Positions 10,128 to 19,171 are shown, numbered from the stretch's first letter. The stretch is DNA of 64,000 nt from Tolumonas osonensis (GCF_014202415.1 NZ_JACHGR010000009.1:100049-164048), one strand, 5' to 3'. Notes: generated by a model not told the origin, from the letters alone. A program made the numbers and translations.

Positions 10128-13031
10128 TTAGTCTGCGGATGGCTCTGCCGCGGATAAATGACAGCCAATCAGTTTCTGCCACAACGCCACCACAGCTGCA
10201 CGTTCTGCCTGCAGTTCCTGACCATCGATGATGCGGGTCACACCCGACAGCGTGCAGCGATGTGCCCGATCGCGGATAGCCAGATACGCCTTTTTCAATG
10301 TAATCGATTCCGCATCCGTGATTAATCCGGCCTCCACGCAAGACTCAAAGATGCGCACGTTATCCGACCAGTGGGTCAACAATGCCGGATACTGCGCGGC
10401 ATAGGCCAGCACCATAAACTGCGCGATAAACTCGATATCGATCATGCCGCCGGTACCCTGTTTGAGATCAAACTGCTCGGCCGTTCCCCGCAGCAGATGC
10501 TTGCGCATCTTGTCGCGCATATCCGCAACGGATTTGGCCAGCGAGTAGCTATCGCGCGGCTGACTCAGCACCTCGGCCCGGACCCGCGCAAAGCCGGCCA
10601 GCAGCTCCGCGTCACCATACACCGCCCGCGACCGGACCAGCGCCTGATGTTCCCACACCCAGGCATCATGCAGTTGATAGTGTTCAAACGCATTCAGCGA
10701 AGAGACCAGCAGGCCGGACGCACCGGACGGACGCAGTTCCATATCGATTTCATACAGAATGCCGGAGGTCGTGCGGGTCTCGCACAGATGAATGATTTTC
10801 TGTGCCAGGCGTACATAGAACTGCCGCACACTCAGCGGTTTGTCCCCGTTGGTATAGCCCTCATCCTGTGGCGCATGGATAAATACGACATCCAGATCCG
10901 AACCATAACCGAGTTCAATCCCGCCCAGTTTGCCATACGCAATCACCGCAAAATTTTTCTCGCCGTTCTTCAGCGTCAGCGGCGGGACACCGTGCCGTTC
11001 CGTCAGCTGATTCCAGGCCTGATTGATCACCTCCGACAGCAGCGCTTCCGCCAGCCAGGTCAGATGATCACTCACCTTCATCAGCGGTAACGCCCCGACA
11101 ATATCGGCGGCCACAATCTTCAGCAGCTGGATCTGCTTGAACTGGCGCAGCGCCTCCATCTGCTGCTCCACATCCTCTTCCGGCACCCGCAACAGATACT
11201 GACGCAATTCATCCCGGTAGTGTTCCAGCGGGGTCGGATTATACAACTGCGCCGGGTCCAGCAGCTCATCCAGCAGCACCGGATAGCGCGCCAGCTGTTC
11301 CGCCACCAGCGGGGTGGCCGCGCACAGTTTCAGTAACTGTTTCAGCGCTCCCGGATTTTCCGCCAGCAGCTGCAGATAGGCCGAACGGGTCGCGATCTGC
11401 AGCAGGACTTTACGGATCCGGTTCATCAATTCGGTCGGTGCCGGATCCTGCACCAGCTCGCACAGCAGACGCGGCATCAACCGGCCTAACGCCTCACGGC
11501 CCTGCGGCCCGACCGGCCGGTGCGAACACTCATCACGCAATTCCGCCAGCACCACGGCCAGCTTTTCTGCTTCCGGTATCTGCTGTTGCTGCAGCAACGG
11601 GGTCAGATCCTCAGCCGGTAAATGACCGTGCCAGAGATCCTGCCACAAGACCGGCACATCAGATTCAAGCTCTTCCTGCTCGCCAATGACTTCGCGGAAC
11701 AGCTTGTTGATCCCGGCATGCACCTGATGCAGCTCGCGGATAAACTCATCCCAGGCGCTGTAGCCCATCGCCACCGCCACCCGCCAGCGATCGCGCTCAT
11801 TTTCCGGTAACACCTGCGTTTGCTGATCGCCGATTTCCTGCAGAATGTTTTCCACCCGGCGCAGATAATGGTAACCGGTAAAGAGCGTCCGGTATTCCTC
11901 ATCGGTGAAGACAGCATGCTGATGCAACGCCAGCAACGCAGCCGGCATGTGCCGTACCTGCAATCCAGGCTCGCGGCCACCCCGGATCAGCTGATGCACC
12001 TGCACAATGAACTCCACATCCCGGATACCGCCAGCGCCCAGCTTGATATCATTTTTCAGACCCTTGCGCCGGATTTCCGCTACGATCATGCCTTTCAGTT
12101 TCCGCAGCGCATCGATCGCCCCGAAATCCACATAACGCCGGTAGATAAATGGTCGCAGCATCTGCATCAGATAACGGCTGTCTTCCGTTTCCGGCCCCAT
12201 GATCCGGGCTTTCACCATCGCATAACGCTCCCAGGTCCGGCCATGCTGCTGATAATAATCTTCCAGTGCGGCAAAGCTCGCCACCAGCGGACCGGAATCG
12301 CCGAACGGCCGCAGACGCATATCCACCCGGTAGACCTGACCATCGACCGTCTGCTGATGCAGAGCATTAATCAGTTGCTGACCGAGACGGGTAAAGAACG
12401 ACTGGTTATCCAGTTCGCGCCGGCCACCCTGGGTATAGCCGCGCTCCGGATAGGCAAAGATCAGATCGATATCGGAAGAGAAATTCAGCTCACCGCCACC
12501 CAGCTTGCCCATACCGAAGATCAGCATCTGCTGGGGCTGACCGCTTTCCCGGCCGATAGGTGTCCCGACATCCCGGCACATCCTGGCATACAGCCAGTGA
12601 TAGGCCGCCATGATCAGACTTTCCGCCAGCACCGAGAGATGTCTGAAACTCTCTTCCACCGGTGACAGACCTAATAGCTCCCGCCAGGCAATCAGCACCA
12701 TATGCCGACGGCGGAACTGACGCAGTACCCGCTTCAGAGCATCCTCGCTATCCACCGGTTCCAGCGCGCTCTGCAACAGCGCCGGATAAGCCGCACTGCG
12801 CTCCGCCTGCAGATAACTCTGCTCCGTCAGAATTTCAGCCAGCAATGCCGGGGAATGAATCAGTGATTCGGCAACAAAATCAGATAAGGCAAACAGCCGT
12901 AGCAGATCGGGCTGATGAGCAAGAAACAATGCCGTCTGTCCGGCATCGGCACGTTCCAGCAGGCGTTGCCACTGTTTTTCCGCCAGTTCAGACAGTAATG
13001 CGGGTAAAGGAATGACAGAAGAAGGCGTCAT
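10128..13031 (-). CDS. glnE: Bifunctional glutamine synthetase adenylyltransferase/adenylyl-removing enzyme
   Basis: About 967 residues. Two nucleotidyltransferase domains are visible: the adenylyl-removing half has SSDIDLIF (metal ligands D187, D189) and the adenylyltransferase half has GSDLDVVF (D712, D714). Helical domains separate them, as in E. coli GlnE. The enzyme adds and removes AMP on glutamine synthetase in response to glutamine and PII (GlnB, encoded at 20788). ATG 13031 was chosen because it aligns with the family N-terminus. A further 15 upstream in-frame codons look non-homologous. No strong ribosome site is visible. Confidence 0.95.
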   Translation of the reverse strand: MTPSSVIPLPALLSELAEKQWQRLLERADAGQTALFLAHQPDLLRLFALSDFVAESLIHSPALLAEILTEQSYLQAERSAAYPALLQSALEPVDSEDALKRVLRQFRRRHMVLIAWRELLGLSPVEESFRHLSVLAESLIMAAYHWLYARMCRDVGTPIGRESGQPQQMLIFGMGKLGGGELNFSSDIDLIFAYPERGYTQGGRRELDNQSFFTRLGQQLINALHQQTVDGQVYRVDMRLRPFGDSGPLVASFAALEDYYQQHGRTWERYAMVKARIMGPETEDSRYLMQMLRPFIYRRYVDFGAIDALRKLKGMIVAEIRRKGLKNDIKLGAGGIRDVEFIVQVHQLIRGGREPGLQVRHMPAALLALHQHAVFTDEEYRTLFTGYHYLRRVENILQEIGDQQTQVLPENERDRWRVAVAMGYSAWDEFIRELHQVHAGINKLFREVIGEQEELESDVPVLWQDLWHGHLPAEDLTPLLQQQQIPEAEKLAVVLAELRDECSHRPVGPQGREALGRLMPRLLCELVQDPAPTELMNRIRKVLLQIATRSAYLQLLAENPGALKQLLKLCAATPLVAEQLARYPVLLDELLDPAQLYNPTPLEHYRDELRQYLLRVPEEDVEQQMEALRQFKQIQLLKIVAADIVGALPLMKVSDHLTWLAEALLSEVINQAWNQLTERHGVPPLTLKNGEKNFAVIAYGKLGGIELGYGSDLDVVFIHAPQDEGYTNGDKPLSVRQFYVRLAQKIIHLCETRTTSGILYEIDMELRPSGASGLLVSSLNAFEHYQLHDAWVWEHQALVRSRAVYGDAELLAGFARVRAEVLSQPRDSYSLAKSVADMRDKMRKHLLRGTAEQFDLKQGTGGMIDIEFIAQFMVLAYAAQYPALLTHWSDNVRIFESCVEAGLITDAESITLKKAYLAIRDRAHRCTLSGVTRIIDGQELQAERAAVVALWQKLIGCHLSAAEPSAD

Positions 13032-13126
13032 AATCAGGCAATCCGTTGACAAGAAATACCTAAAGCATAACAGCATCCATCCGACTGCGGGATAACCGGA
13101 CTCTTAATCTGTGATTTTGGGAGTTT

Positions 13127-13232
13127 CACCGGAACGGTAACAGAACGCCGACACGCCATAAATACATCCCTGTAGGCTCGAGCGGTGGCATCCCTGCCGC
13201 CGACGGTCGCTTATCTGTTACCCGTTCCGGTG
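13127..13232. repeat. Intergenic palindromic repeat-like element
   Basis: A 106-bp element fills the gap between zur and glnE. Terminal inverted repeats of 17/18 bases (CACCGGAACGGTAACAG at 13127 and its complement ending at 13232, one bulge) enclose a second GC-rich hairpin near 13182-13202 (CGGTGGCA / TGCCGCCG). It has no coding frame. Size, position and nested symmetry suggest a dispersed intergenic repeat, possibly acting as a terminator after zur. Only one copy is in this window, so the repeat status is inference. Confidence 0.55.
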
Positions 13233-13238
13233 CATTAG

Positions 13239-13667
13239 TTATTGCCTAGCTTCTTTACAAGCCTGGCAAATACCCTGCAGTTCCAGAAACTGCGGGATCA
13301 GTTCAAACTGATGTGCCGCCGCCTGCTGTTCCAGTTCCGCCACCAGCGATGCCGCAATCGGCACCTCCTGCACCAGACCGCACCGGTGACAGATCAGCAG
13401 TTGCGTAACATGGCCGCAGTGCTGATGGTGACAAACCATATACTTCTGGATCGACTGGATGTAATGCACCATCCCCGCCTCCACCAGAAAGCTTAACGCC
13501 CGGTACACCGTCGGCGGCTGCCAGTGAACCTCTTTTTCACGCAGCAACTGCAGTACGTCATAGGCACTGACCGCCCGGTTGGCCTGCAACAGAACCTCCA
13601 GCACCAGCCGGCGATTCGTCGTTAATCCGGCCTGATTGTGCTCACAATGGGGGGATGCATGCTGCAT
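13239..13667 (-). CDS. zur: Zinc uptake regulator Zur (Fur family)
   Basis: About 142 residues. The winged-helix Fur domain (TTNRRLVLEVLL, then PPTVYRALSFLVEAGMVH) comes first, followed by a dimerisation and metal domain rich in His and Cys (HHQHCGH and ICHRCG, with a C-terminal GICQAC). It should repress zinc-uptake genes when zinc is replete. ATG 13667 has AGGAG about nine bases upstream, and the in-frame extension above it is unlike the family. It is divergent from the znu operon with a Zur box between them, which supports Zur over Fur or PerR. Confidence 0.9.
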   Translation of the reverse strand: MQHASPHCEHNQAGLTTNRRLVLEVLLQANRAVSAYDVLQLLREKEVHWQPPTVYRALSFLVEAGMVHYIQSIQKYMVCHHQHCGHVTQLLICHRCGLVQEVPIAASLVAELEQQAAAHQFELIPQFLELQGICQACKEARQ

Positions 13668-13766
13668 GAACCAAACTCTCCTGAATAACCTGATACTTGC
13701 TAAGGATACCGAATCACGGCCTGCCCGGCAGCAAAAAGTCTTATTGATAACTCTTTTCAACTACAG

Positions 13767-13781
13767 TGTTATGTTATAACA
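13767..13781. promoter_or_regulatory. Zur box between zur and the zinc operon
   Basis: TGTTATGTTATAACA has perfect six-base arms (TGTTAT and ATAACA) around a three-base centre. This is the gammaproteobacterial Zur motif as I recall it. It lies 34 bp before the first codon of the downstream operon and 100 bp before zur. Zur could therefore repress the operon and possibly its own gene. Confidence 0.8.
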
Positions 13782-13814
13782 TCCGCAGCAATTTGTAACC
13801 TCCGGTTCCGTGTT

Positions 13815-13946
13815 ATGTCACATTCTCATTCCTCATCCGCGCCGCGTCCGGCAGACAGTTTGTTCTGGTCAGTCTGGCAACGCCTTCTGGTAGCCGGACT
13901 GGTCCTGCTCCCGCTCTGGATGCTGCTGTTCTGGAGTATGAGCTGA
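13815..13946 (+). CDS. Small membrane protein ORF (43 aa) heading the zinc operon
   Basis: ATG 13815 to TGA 13946 encodes 43 residues. The short N-terminus carries two histidines (MSHSHSSS), then an arginine-proline segment and one predicted transmembrane helix at about residues 24-40, rich in Leu and Trp. It begins 33 bp after the Zur box and ends two bases before znuC, so it is placed as the first gene of the operon. No strong ribosome site is visible. I do not recognise the family. A role in zinc sensing or as a transporter accessory is only inferred from position and composition. Confidence 0.5.
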   Translation: MSHSHSSSAPRPADSLFWSVWQRLLVAGLVLLPLWMLLFWSMS

Positions 13947-13948
13947 TC

Positions 13949-14689
13949 ATGCTGCGCTTTGACAACCTGACATTGGGCTATGACCGTCATCCGGCCGTAC
14001 ATCATCTGAATCTGGATATCCCGGCCGGACAACTGCTGGCGATTGTCGGCCCGAACGGTGCTGGCAAATCCACCCTGCTGAAAGGCATCATGGGCAAGCT
14101 GAAACCGCTGCAGGGCCAGTTGCAGCTGAATGTGGCGCGCGAGCAGATCGCCTATCTGCCGCAACAATCCCGTATCGATCGGCAATTTCCCATCAGCGTG
14201 ACCGAACTGGTCGGCATGGGCTTGTGGCGCGAACTGGGCAGTTTTGGCCGTCTGACCAAAGGACATCGCCACCGGATCGAACATGCGCTGGAAGCCGTCG
14301 GTATGCAGGGATTTGCCGCCCGACCAATCGCCTCCCTCTCCGGAGGTCAGTTGCAACGGACCCTGTTTGCCCGTCTCTATCTGCAGAATGCGCAACTGAT
14401 CCTGCTGGATGAACCGTTTAACGCCATTGACAGCCGTACCTGTCAGGATCTGCTACAACTGTTGCAGCACTGGCATCAGCAGGGCCGGACCATTCTGGCG
14501 GTACTGCATGATAACGAGCAGGTCCGTCATCATTTCCCGCACAGCCTGCTGCTGGCGCGTCAGCTGGTCGCCTACGGTCAGACCGCTGATGTGATCACCC
14601 CGGAAAACTGGCAACGCGCCCGTCATCAGATCGAATCATTCGATGAACATGCGCCGGTCTGTCACCAATCGGAAAAGGATATTGCCTGA
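13949..14689 (+). CDS. znuC: Zinc ABC transporter ATP-binding protein
   Basis: 246 residues. Walker A is GPNGAGKST at 34-42, the ABC signature LSGGQ is at 130-134, and Walker B LILLDEP is followed by the switch histidine in VLHDN. It energises ZnuB for zinc import. The gene sits between the small membrane ORF and znuB, overlapping znuB by one base in TGATG. The family also includes manganese importers; the Zur box and neighbours favour zinc. Confidence 0.93.
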   Translation: MLRFDNLTLGYDRHPAVHHLNLDIPAGQLLAIVGPNGAGKSTLLKGIMGKLKPLQGQLQLNVAREQIAYLPQQSRIDRQFPISVTELVGMGLWRELGSFGRLTKGHRHRIEHALEAVGMQGFAARPIASLSGGQLQRTLFARLYLQNAQLILLDEPFNAIDSRTCQDLLQLLQHWHQQGRTILAVLHDNEQVRHHFPHSLLLARQLVAYGQTADVITPENWQRARHQIESFDEHAPVCHQSEKDIA

Positions 14690-15567
14690 TGTTCGCTTTT
14701 TTCTGGCACTGGCTGATCGAGCCGTTTGCCGAATTTGATTTTATGTTGCGCGCCCTGGCCGGCTGCCTTGCACTCTCGCTGAGCGCACCGCTGGTGGGTG
14801 TCTTCCTGATGCTGCGCCGCATGAGCCTGACCGGGGATGCGATGGCTCACGCCATTTTACCCGGTGCCGCCCTCGGTTATCTGGTGGCTGGTTTATCGGT
14901 CGAAGCAATGACGCTTGGCGGCCTGCTGGCCGGCGGCCTGGTGGTGATCCTCTCCGGCTTCGTCGCCCGCCTGACCGAAAGCGGCGAAGACAGCAGCCTG
15001 GCCGCGTTTTATCTGATTTCGATGGCACTCGGGGTGATGATCATCTCCGTCAATGGCAGCAGTGTCGATCTGCTGCACGTGCTGTTCGGCTCGGCGCTGG
15101 CGCTGAACGATGCGGCATTGTGGCTGTTGGGCAGTGTGACCTCGCTGACCCTGCTACTGCTGGCATTGCTTTACCGGCCACTGGTGATGGAATGTCTCGA
15201 TCCGGATTTTCTCGGCAGCGTCAGCCGCATGGGGCCGGTGGCACACATTGCATTTTTACTGCTGGCGGTACTGAACCTGATTGCCGGTTTCCACGCCATC
15301 GGCACCCTGATGGCCGTCGGTATCATGATCCTGCCGGCCATTACCGCCCGTTACTGGACCAATCGTCTGAGCCACCTGCTGCTGCTGTCTGTCGCGCTGG
15401 CGATGCTCAGCAGTCTGAGCGGATTGCTGATTTCCTATCACCTGGGCTGGCCAACCAGTCCAGCCATTATCCTGACCCTGGGCGCCGGTTATTTTCTGTC
15501 GCTGCTCACCGGACACCAGAGTGGTCTGCTCTGGCGTTATATTCGCCGTTCCCATCTGCAAGCGTAA
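14689..15567 (+). CDS. znuB: Zinc ABC transporter permease
   Basis: 292 residues with about eight or nine hydrophobic segments, of the ABC-3 family (LMLRRMSLTGDAMAHAILPG near residues 42-61; AIGTLMAVGIMILPAITARYW). It forms the inner-membrane channel for zinc, translationally coupled to znuC through overlapping stop and start codons. znuA follows ten bases after its stop. Confidence 0.93.
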   Translation: MFAFFWHWLIEPFAEFDFMLRALAGCLALSLSAPLVGVFLMLRRMSLTGDAMAHAILPGAALGYLVAGLSVEAMTLGGLLAGGLVVILSGFVARLTESGEDSSLAAFYLISMALGVMIISVNGSSVDLLHVLFGSALALNDAALWLLGSVTSLTLLLLALLYRPLVMECLDPDFLGSVSRMGPVAHIAFLLLAVLNLIAGFHAIGTLMAVGIMILPAITARYWTNRLSHLLLLSVALAMLSSLSGLLISYHLGWPTSPAIILTLGAGYFLSLLTGHQSGLLWRYIRRSHLQA

Positions 15568-15577
15568 GGACTCCCCG

Positions 15578-16513
15578 ATGCGATCTTTCTCTCTTCTTTT
15601 TTCCGTTCTGATAAGCGGCGTACTCAGTATTGCGCCGGCATGGGCGGATGAAAAAATTCCCGTCATGGCCAGTTTTTCCATTCTGGGTGATCTGGTGCAG
15701 CAGGTTGGTGGCAAACACGTGGCGGTGACCACCCTGGTGGCCAACAACAGCGATGCCCATGTCTATCAGCCCACCCCGCAGGACACCATCCGCCTGACCA
15801 AGTCGAAACTCTTTGTCGTCAACGGCCTGGGCTTTGAAGGCTGGATGGAACGCCTGGTCTCTGCCAGCCATTACAAAGGCAAGGTGATCACCGCCAGCAG
15901 TGGCATTCAGCCCCTGTCTTTCGGTGAGGATGCACATCATGAAGAGGAAGAAGAACAGCACGATGCCGCGGAACATCGGCATGGCAGTCAGGATCCGCAC
16001 GCCTGGCACAGCATTCCGAACACCATTCAGTATGTCCGTAATATCGCCAATGGCTTAAGCCAGATCGACCCGGCCCATCAGGCCGATTATCAGGCCAATG
16101 CCGGCCGCTATATTCAGCAACTGGAACAGCTGGATAAAACCCTGCTGCAGGCCTTCGCAGCCATTCCGGCAGAAAAACGCAAGATGATCACCAGCCACGA
16201 TGCCTTCGGTTATCTGTCCCACCGCTATCAGATCACGACCATCGCGCCGCAAGGCGTCAGTACCGAAGCGGAAGCCTCGGCCAGCGATGTCGCCAAGATC
16301 ATCCGGCAGATCCGCAAAGAAAACATCAAAGCGCTGTTTGTAGAGAATATTTCTGACCCACGCCTTATGCAGCAGATCAGCAAAGAAACCGGGGTACAGC
16401 CCGGCAAGGCGCTGTTCTCGGATGCCCTGTCCGATAACAAGGGTCCGGCCTCTACCTATCTGGACATGATGCGTTACAATACTGCACAAATCCTGACCGC
16501 ACTGAAGCAGTAA
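15578..16513 (+). CDS. znuA: Zinc-binding periplasmic protein of the ABC importer
   Basis: About 311 residues of the cluster A-I metal-binding family. A signal peptide covers about 1-23 (ending APAWA). A charged His/Glu-rich loop (HHEEEEEQH, then HRHG) near residues 125-145 is typical of ZnuA and absent from most manganese binders. Metal-ligand histidines appear in DAHVYQP, DPHAWHS and SHDAFGY. ATG 15578 has AAGGA seven bases upstream, and the frame before it lies inside znuB. It captures zinc in the periplasm for ZnuBC. Confidence 0.93.
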   Translation: MRSFSLLFSVLISGVLSIAPAWADEKIPVMASFSILGDLVQQVGGKHVAVTTLVANNSDAHVYQPTPQDTIRLTKSKLFVVNGLGFEGWMERLVSASHYKGKVITASSGIQPLSFGEDAHHEEEEEQHDAAEHRHGSQDPHAWHSIPNTIQYVRNIANGLSQIDPAHQADYQANAGRYIQQLEQLDKTLLQAFAAIPAEKRKMITSHDAFGYLSHRYQITTIAPQGVSTEAEASASDVAKIIRQIRKENIKALFVENISDPRLMQQISKETGVQPGKALFSDALSDNKGPASTYLDMMRYNTAQILTALKQ

Positions 16514-17146
16514 ATGATTAACCGACTTTGCTTTCTGGTTTTACTGAGCCTCGCCGCCCCGCTGGCGGTGGCTCATCCTCATGCCTGGATGGACCTGCAG
16601 ACCCGCTTTCTGATCAATGAGCAGCAGCAGCTCACCGGGCTGGATTTGATCTGGCATTTCGATGACTTCTATTCCGCCAACATCATCGAAGACATGAAAC
16701 TGAAAGAAGAGCCACTGGAAAAACAATTTCAGGATTTTGCCAGACAAAGCATTGAATTCATGGCAGTGGACAACTGGCTGACACACCTGGAACTGAACGG
16801 CAAGAAACTGACCTTCAGCAACCCCACGGTCTATCGCACCGAAAAACAGGACTACCATCTGGTATTGCACTTTGTTTTACCGCTCAAAGAACCGGTGTCA
16901 CTGAAAGGCAACAGTCTCAACCTGTCCATCTACGATTCGACCTATTACGTTGAAATGCTGCACCATAAAGCGAGCGCTGTCACTCTGTCGGACCAGGCCG
17001 CCAACCTGTGCGCTATCCGGCTGGAAAAACCGAATCCGCCGGAGGATATCAGCGCCTATGCCGCATCACTGGATATCACCCAGCAAAGTGAGAAAGGTCT
17101 GGGTACGCTCTTTGCCGAAAAGGTGTTACTGACATGTCAGGCATAA
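16514..17146 (+). CDS. zevA: DUF1007 periplasmic protein, ZevA-like zinc-binding component
   Basis: 210 residues with a signal peptide ending LAVA at residue 20, so the mature protein starts HPHAWMD with histidines at its first and third positions. This is the DUF1007 family, which typically sits beside NicO-type transporters. In Haemophilus influenzae such a pair was described as ZevAB, needed in low zinc. The start codon follows the znuA stop directly, and the gene overlaps the next one by 13 bp, so it is part of the znu operon. Symbol assigned by family and context only; nickel or cobalt handling is the alternative. Confidence 0.7.
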   Translation: MINRLCFLVLLSLAAPLAVAHPHAWMDLQTRFLINEQQQLTGLDLIWHFDDFYSANIIEDMKLKEEPLEKQFQDFARQSIEFMAVDNWLTHLELNGKKLTFSNPTVYRTEKQDYHLVLHFVLPLKEPVSLKGNSLNLSIYDSTYYVEMLHHKASAVTLSDQAANLCAIRLEKPNPPEDISAYAASLDITQQSEKGLGTLFAEKVLLTCQA

Positions 17147-18171
17147 AAAAGACACAACCGGATCGCATGCATTTCATGCTGTTACTCGCCGGTTTTTTCA
17201 CACTGTGTACTATCCTGACGCTGGCGTTACTGCACTGGCAGTGGCTGAGCTGGCAAATATTGCAATGGCAGGGGCAACTGCACCGGCAAATGGCCGTGTT
17301 ACTGCGGGCCGCGTTAACGCCTTCTCTGGAAACCAAGCTGCTACTGCTCGGGCTATGCTTTCTCTATGGCGTCTTTCATGCCGCCGGACCGGGTCATGGC
17401 AAAGCCGTACTCACCACCTATCTGGCCACACACAACAGTCAGTTAAAACGGGCGATGTGGCTTTCACTTGGCGCCGCCCTGATGCAGGCGCTGGTCGCCA
17501 TTCTGCTGATGACACTGGTGACCGCATTACTGGGCTGGACGCAGATCCGCGCACAGCAATTTGGTCAGCAGCTGGATAAATTCAGTTTCTGGCTGATCGT
17601 ATTGCTGGGTATCGCACTATCCCTGCGGGCAGTTTACCGCCTCTGGCTACTGAGAAAATCTCGCCAGCTACTGAGTCCGATCAGGGTGCAACGATTACAT
17701 CCTATCCGCCACAGTCTGACCGTTGGCGTCCGCGCTACGCACGCTCCGGCTACACGTGAAATCAGCCCTTGTGATTGTGGGCATACCCATACGCCGGATC
17801 TGCAGCAATTAAATCAGGCGCAGGACTGGCGCAGTCAGCTGGCGATCATGCTGACCATGGGTATTCGCCCCTGCACCGGCGCCTTACTGATTCTGGTCCT
17901 GGCCAAATCGCTCGGTTTGTTTACCTTAGGAATAGCCGCCATATTACTCATGGCGCTGGGAACCGCCGGTACCGTCTGCCTGCTGGCCTGGTTCAGCCAC
18001 AGCATGCGTCATCTGGCACTGCGCCTGCTCAGCCACCGGGCCTCTGACGCGTGGTTAGGCTACAGCCTGGAAATGGTCTCGCTGCTGGGGGGTATTCTGC
18101 TCATTCTGATGGGATATGGCATGGCACAGGCCGTCAGTGTACAGGTATCCCCTTTCTTCCGGCCGGGTTAA
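17134..18171 (+). CDS. zevB: NicO-family metal transporter, ZevB-like
   Basis: 345 residues, about seven hydrophobic segments. It has the NicO/RcnA motif FHAAGPGHGKA with H82 and H88, a cytosolic or periplasmic loop with CDCGHTH (C213, C215, H217, H219), and a late GIRPCTGALL motif. Family members move nickel or cobalt. Here the gene is the last one behind a Zur box and overlaps its DUF1007 partner, so zinc is the likelier cargo. Direction of transport cannot be read from the sequence. ATG 17134 lies within the previous gene and has no strong ribosome site, suggesting coupled translation. Confidence 0.72.
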   Translation: MSGIKKTQPDRMHFMLLLAGFFTLCTILTLALLHWQWLSWQILQWQGQLHRQMAVLLRAALTPSLETKLLLLGLCFLYGVFHAAGPGHGKAVLTTYLATHNSQLKRAMWLSLGAALMQALVAILLMTLVTALLGWTQIRAQQFGQQLDKFSFWLIVLLGIALSLRAVYRLWLLRKSRQLLSPIRVQRLHPIRHSLTVGVRATHAPATREISPCDCGHTHTPDLQQLNQAQDWRSQLAIMLTMGIRPCTGALLILVLAKSLGLFTLGIAAILLMALGTAGTVCLLAWFSHSMRHLALRLLSHRASDAWLGYSLEMVSLLGGILLILMGYGMAQAVSVQVSPFFRPG

Positions 18172-18203
18172 GCACACGCATTCACTGCACAAAATCGAAC
18201 GAT

Positions 18204-18229
18204 TAAGTGGAAATAATCCACTTATTTTT
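18204..18229 (+). terminator. Hairpin after the zinc operon, probable terminator
   Basis: A perfect eight-base stem (TAAGTGGA / TCCACTTA) with a five-base loop is followed by five Ts, 32 bp after the zevB stop. The symmetry could also be an operator for the pirin promoter just downstream, so the role is not certain. Confidence 0.6.
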
Positions 18230-18285
18230 CGACTGAGTAACAACCATACTGTAGTTGTAAACAAAATGTAGCAACAGGTGGTCGT

Positions 18286-19128
18286 ATGTCACAGCTCAGT
18301 CGTAAAACAGAACAACTTGTACAAGGGCAGCCAACCCGTGATGGCGCAGGCGTCAATCTGGTACGAGTCTTGACGCATCAATGGCAACGTCGTCTTGATC
18401 CCTTCCTGATGCTGGATGAATTCCGCTCTGACGATCCCAACGACTATATCGCCGGTTTTCCGGAACATCCGCACCGCGGTTTTGAAACCGTCACCTACAT
18501 GCTGGCAGGCCAGATGCGGCATAAAGACAATGCCGGCCATGAAGGCGTAGTCGGTCCCGGCGATGTGCAGTGGATGACGGCAGGTAAAGGTATTCTGCAT
18601 TCGGAAACACCGGAGCAGGTCGCCGGCCTGATGCATGGTTTTCAGCTGTGGATCAATCTGCCGGGCAAAAACAAACTGGCGAAACCCAGCTATGCCGAAG
18701 TGCCAGCAGCACAAATTCCGGTTGTCACGACCGCTGAAGGTCATCAGGTGAAAGTGATTGCCGGATCGTGGCATGACGTTACCGGGCCGCTGCAACGTCC
18801 GGATACGCATCCGCTGTATCTGGATATTCAGCTCAACAACGAACAGCCGTTGTTTGTGCCGATTCCGGCCAGCCATAATGCCTTGGTCTATGTGGTCTCC
18901 GGCGAACCGGTGGTTGGCGGACAGCGCGTCACTGCGCGGCGCATGGCTGTGCTGGAAAATAATCCGCAGGCCACCGGCGTCTTGCTGCAGGGTCAGCCGC
19001 GAGAACAGCTCCTGGTTTTATCCGGTCAGCCGCTGGCCGAACCCATCGTACAGTGGGGGCCGTTTGTCATGAATACCCGGGAAGAAATCGAGCAGGCGAT
19101 TGCCGATTATCAATCCGGCCGGTTCTGA
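18286..19128 (+). CDS. Pirin family protein
   Basis: 280 residues with two cupin domains. The N-terminal cupin carries the iron-binding pattern HPHRGFETVTYM, followed by GKGILHSE, as in bacterial pirins such as YhhW (quercetinase-like). A C-terminal cupin follows (HNALVYVVSGEPVV). Physiological substrate unknown. AGGTGG lies five bases before the ATG. It is a single gene between the zinc-operon hairpin and a strong bidirectional terminator. Confidence 0.9.
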   Translation: MSQLSRKTEQLVQGQPTRDGAGVNLVRVLTHQWQRRLDPFLMLDEFRSDDPNDYIAGFPEHPHRGFETVTYMLAGQMRHKDNAGHEGVVGPGDVQWMTAGKGILHSETPEQVAGLMHGFQLWINLPGKNKLAKPSYAEVPAAQIPVVTTAEGHQVKVIAGSWHDVTGPLQRPDTHPLYLDIQLNNEQPLFVPIPASHNALVYVVSGEPVVGGQRVTARRMAVLENNPQATGVLLQGQPREQLLVLSGQPLAEPIVQWGPFVMNTREEIEQAIADYQSGRF

Positions 19129-19137
19129 ACCCAAAAA

Positions 19138-19163
19138 CAAAGGCGGCTCATGAGCCGCCTTTG
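19138..19163. terminator. Bidirectional terminator between pirin gene and rraB
   Basis: CAAAGGCGGCTC and GAGCCGCCTTTG form a perfect palindromic stem between convergent genes. The T tracts are short, but the GC-rich stem is strong. Confidence 0.8.
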
Positions 19164-19171
19164 AATATCAC

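Noticed and set aside
11820..12665. 281-codon open frame antisense to glnE
   Set aside because: Fully within glnE, no ribosome site and no domain; a shadow of a GC-rich gene.
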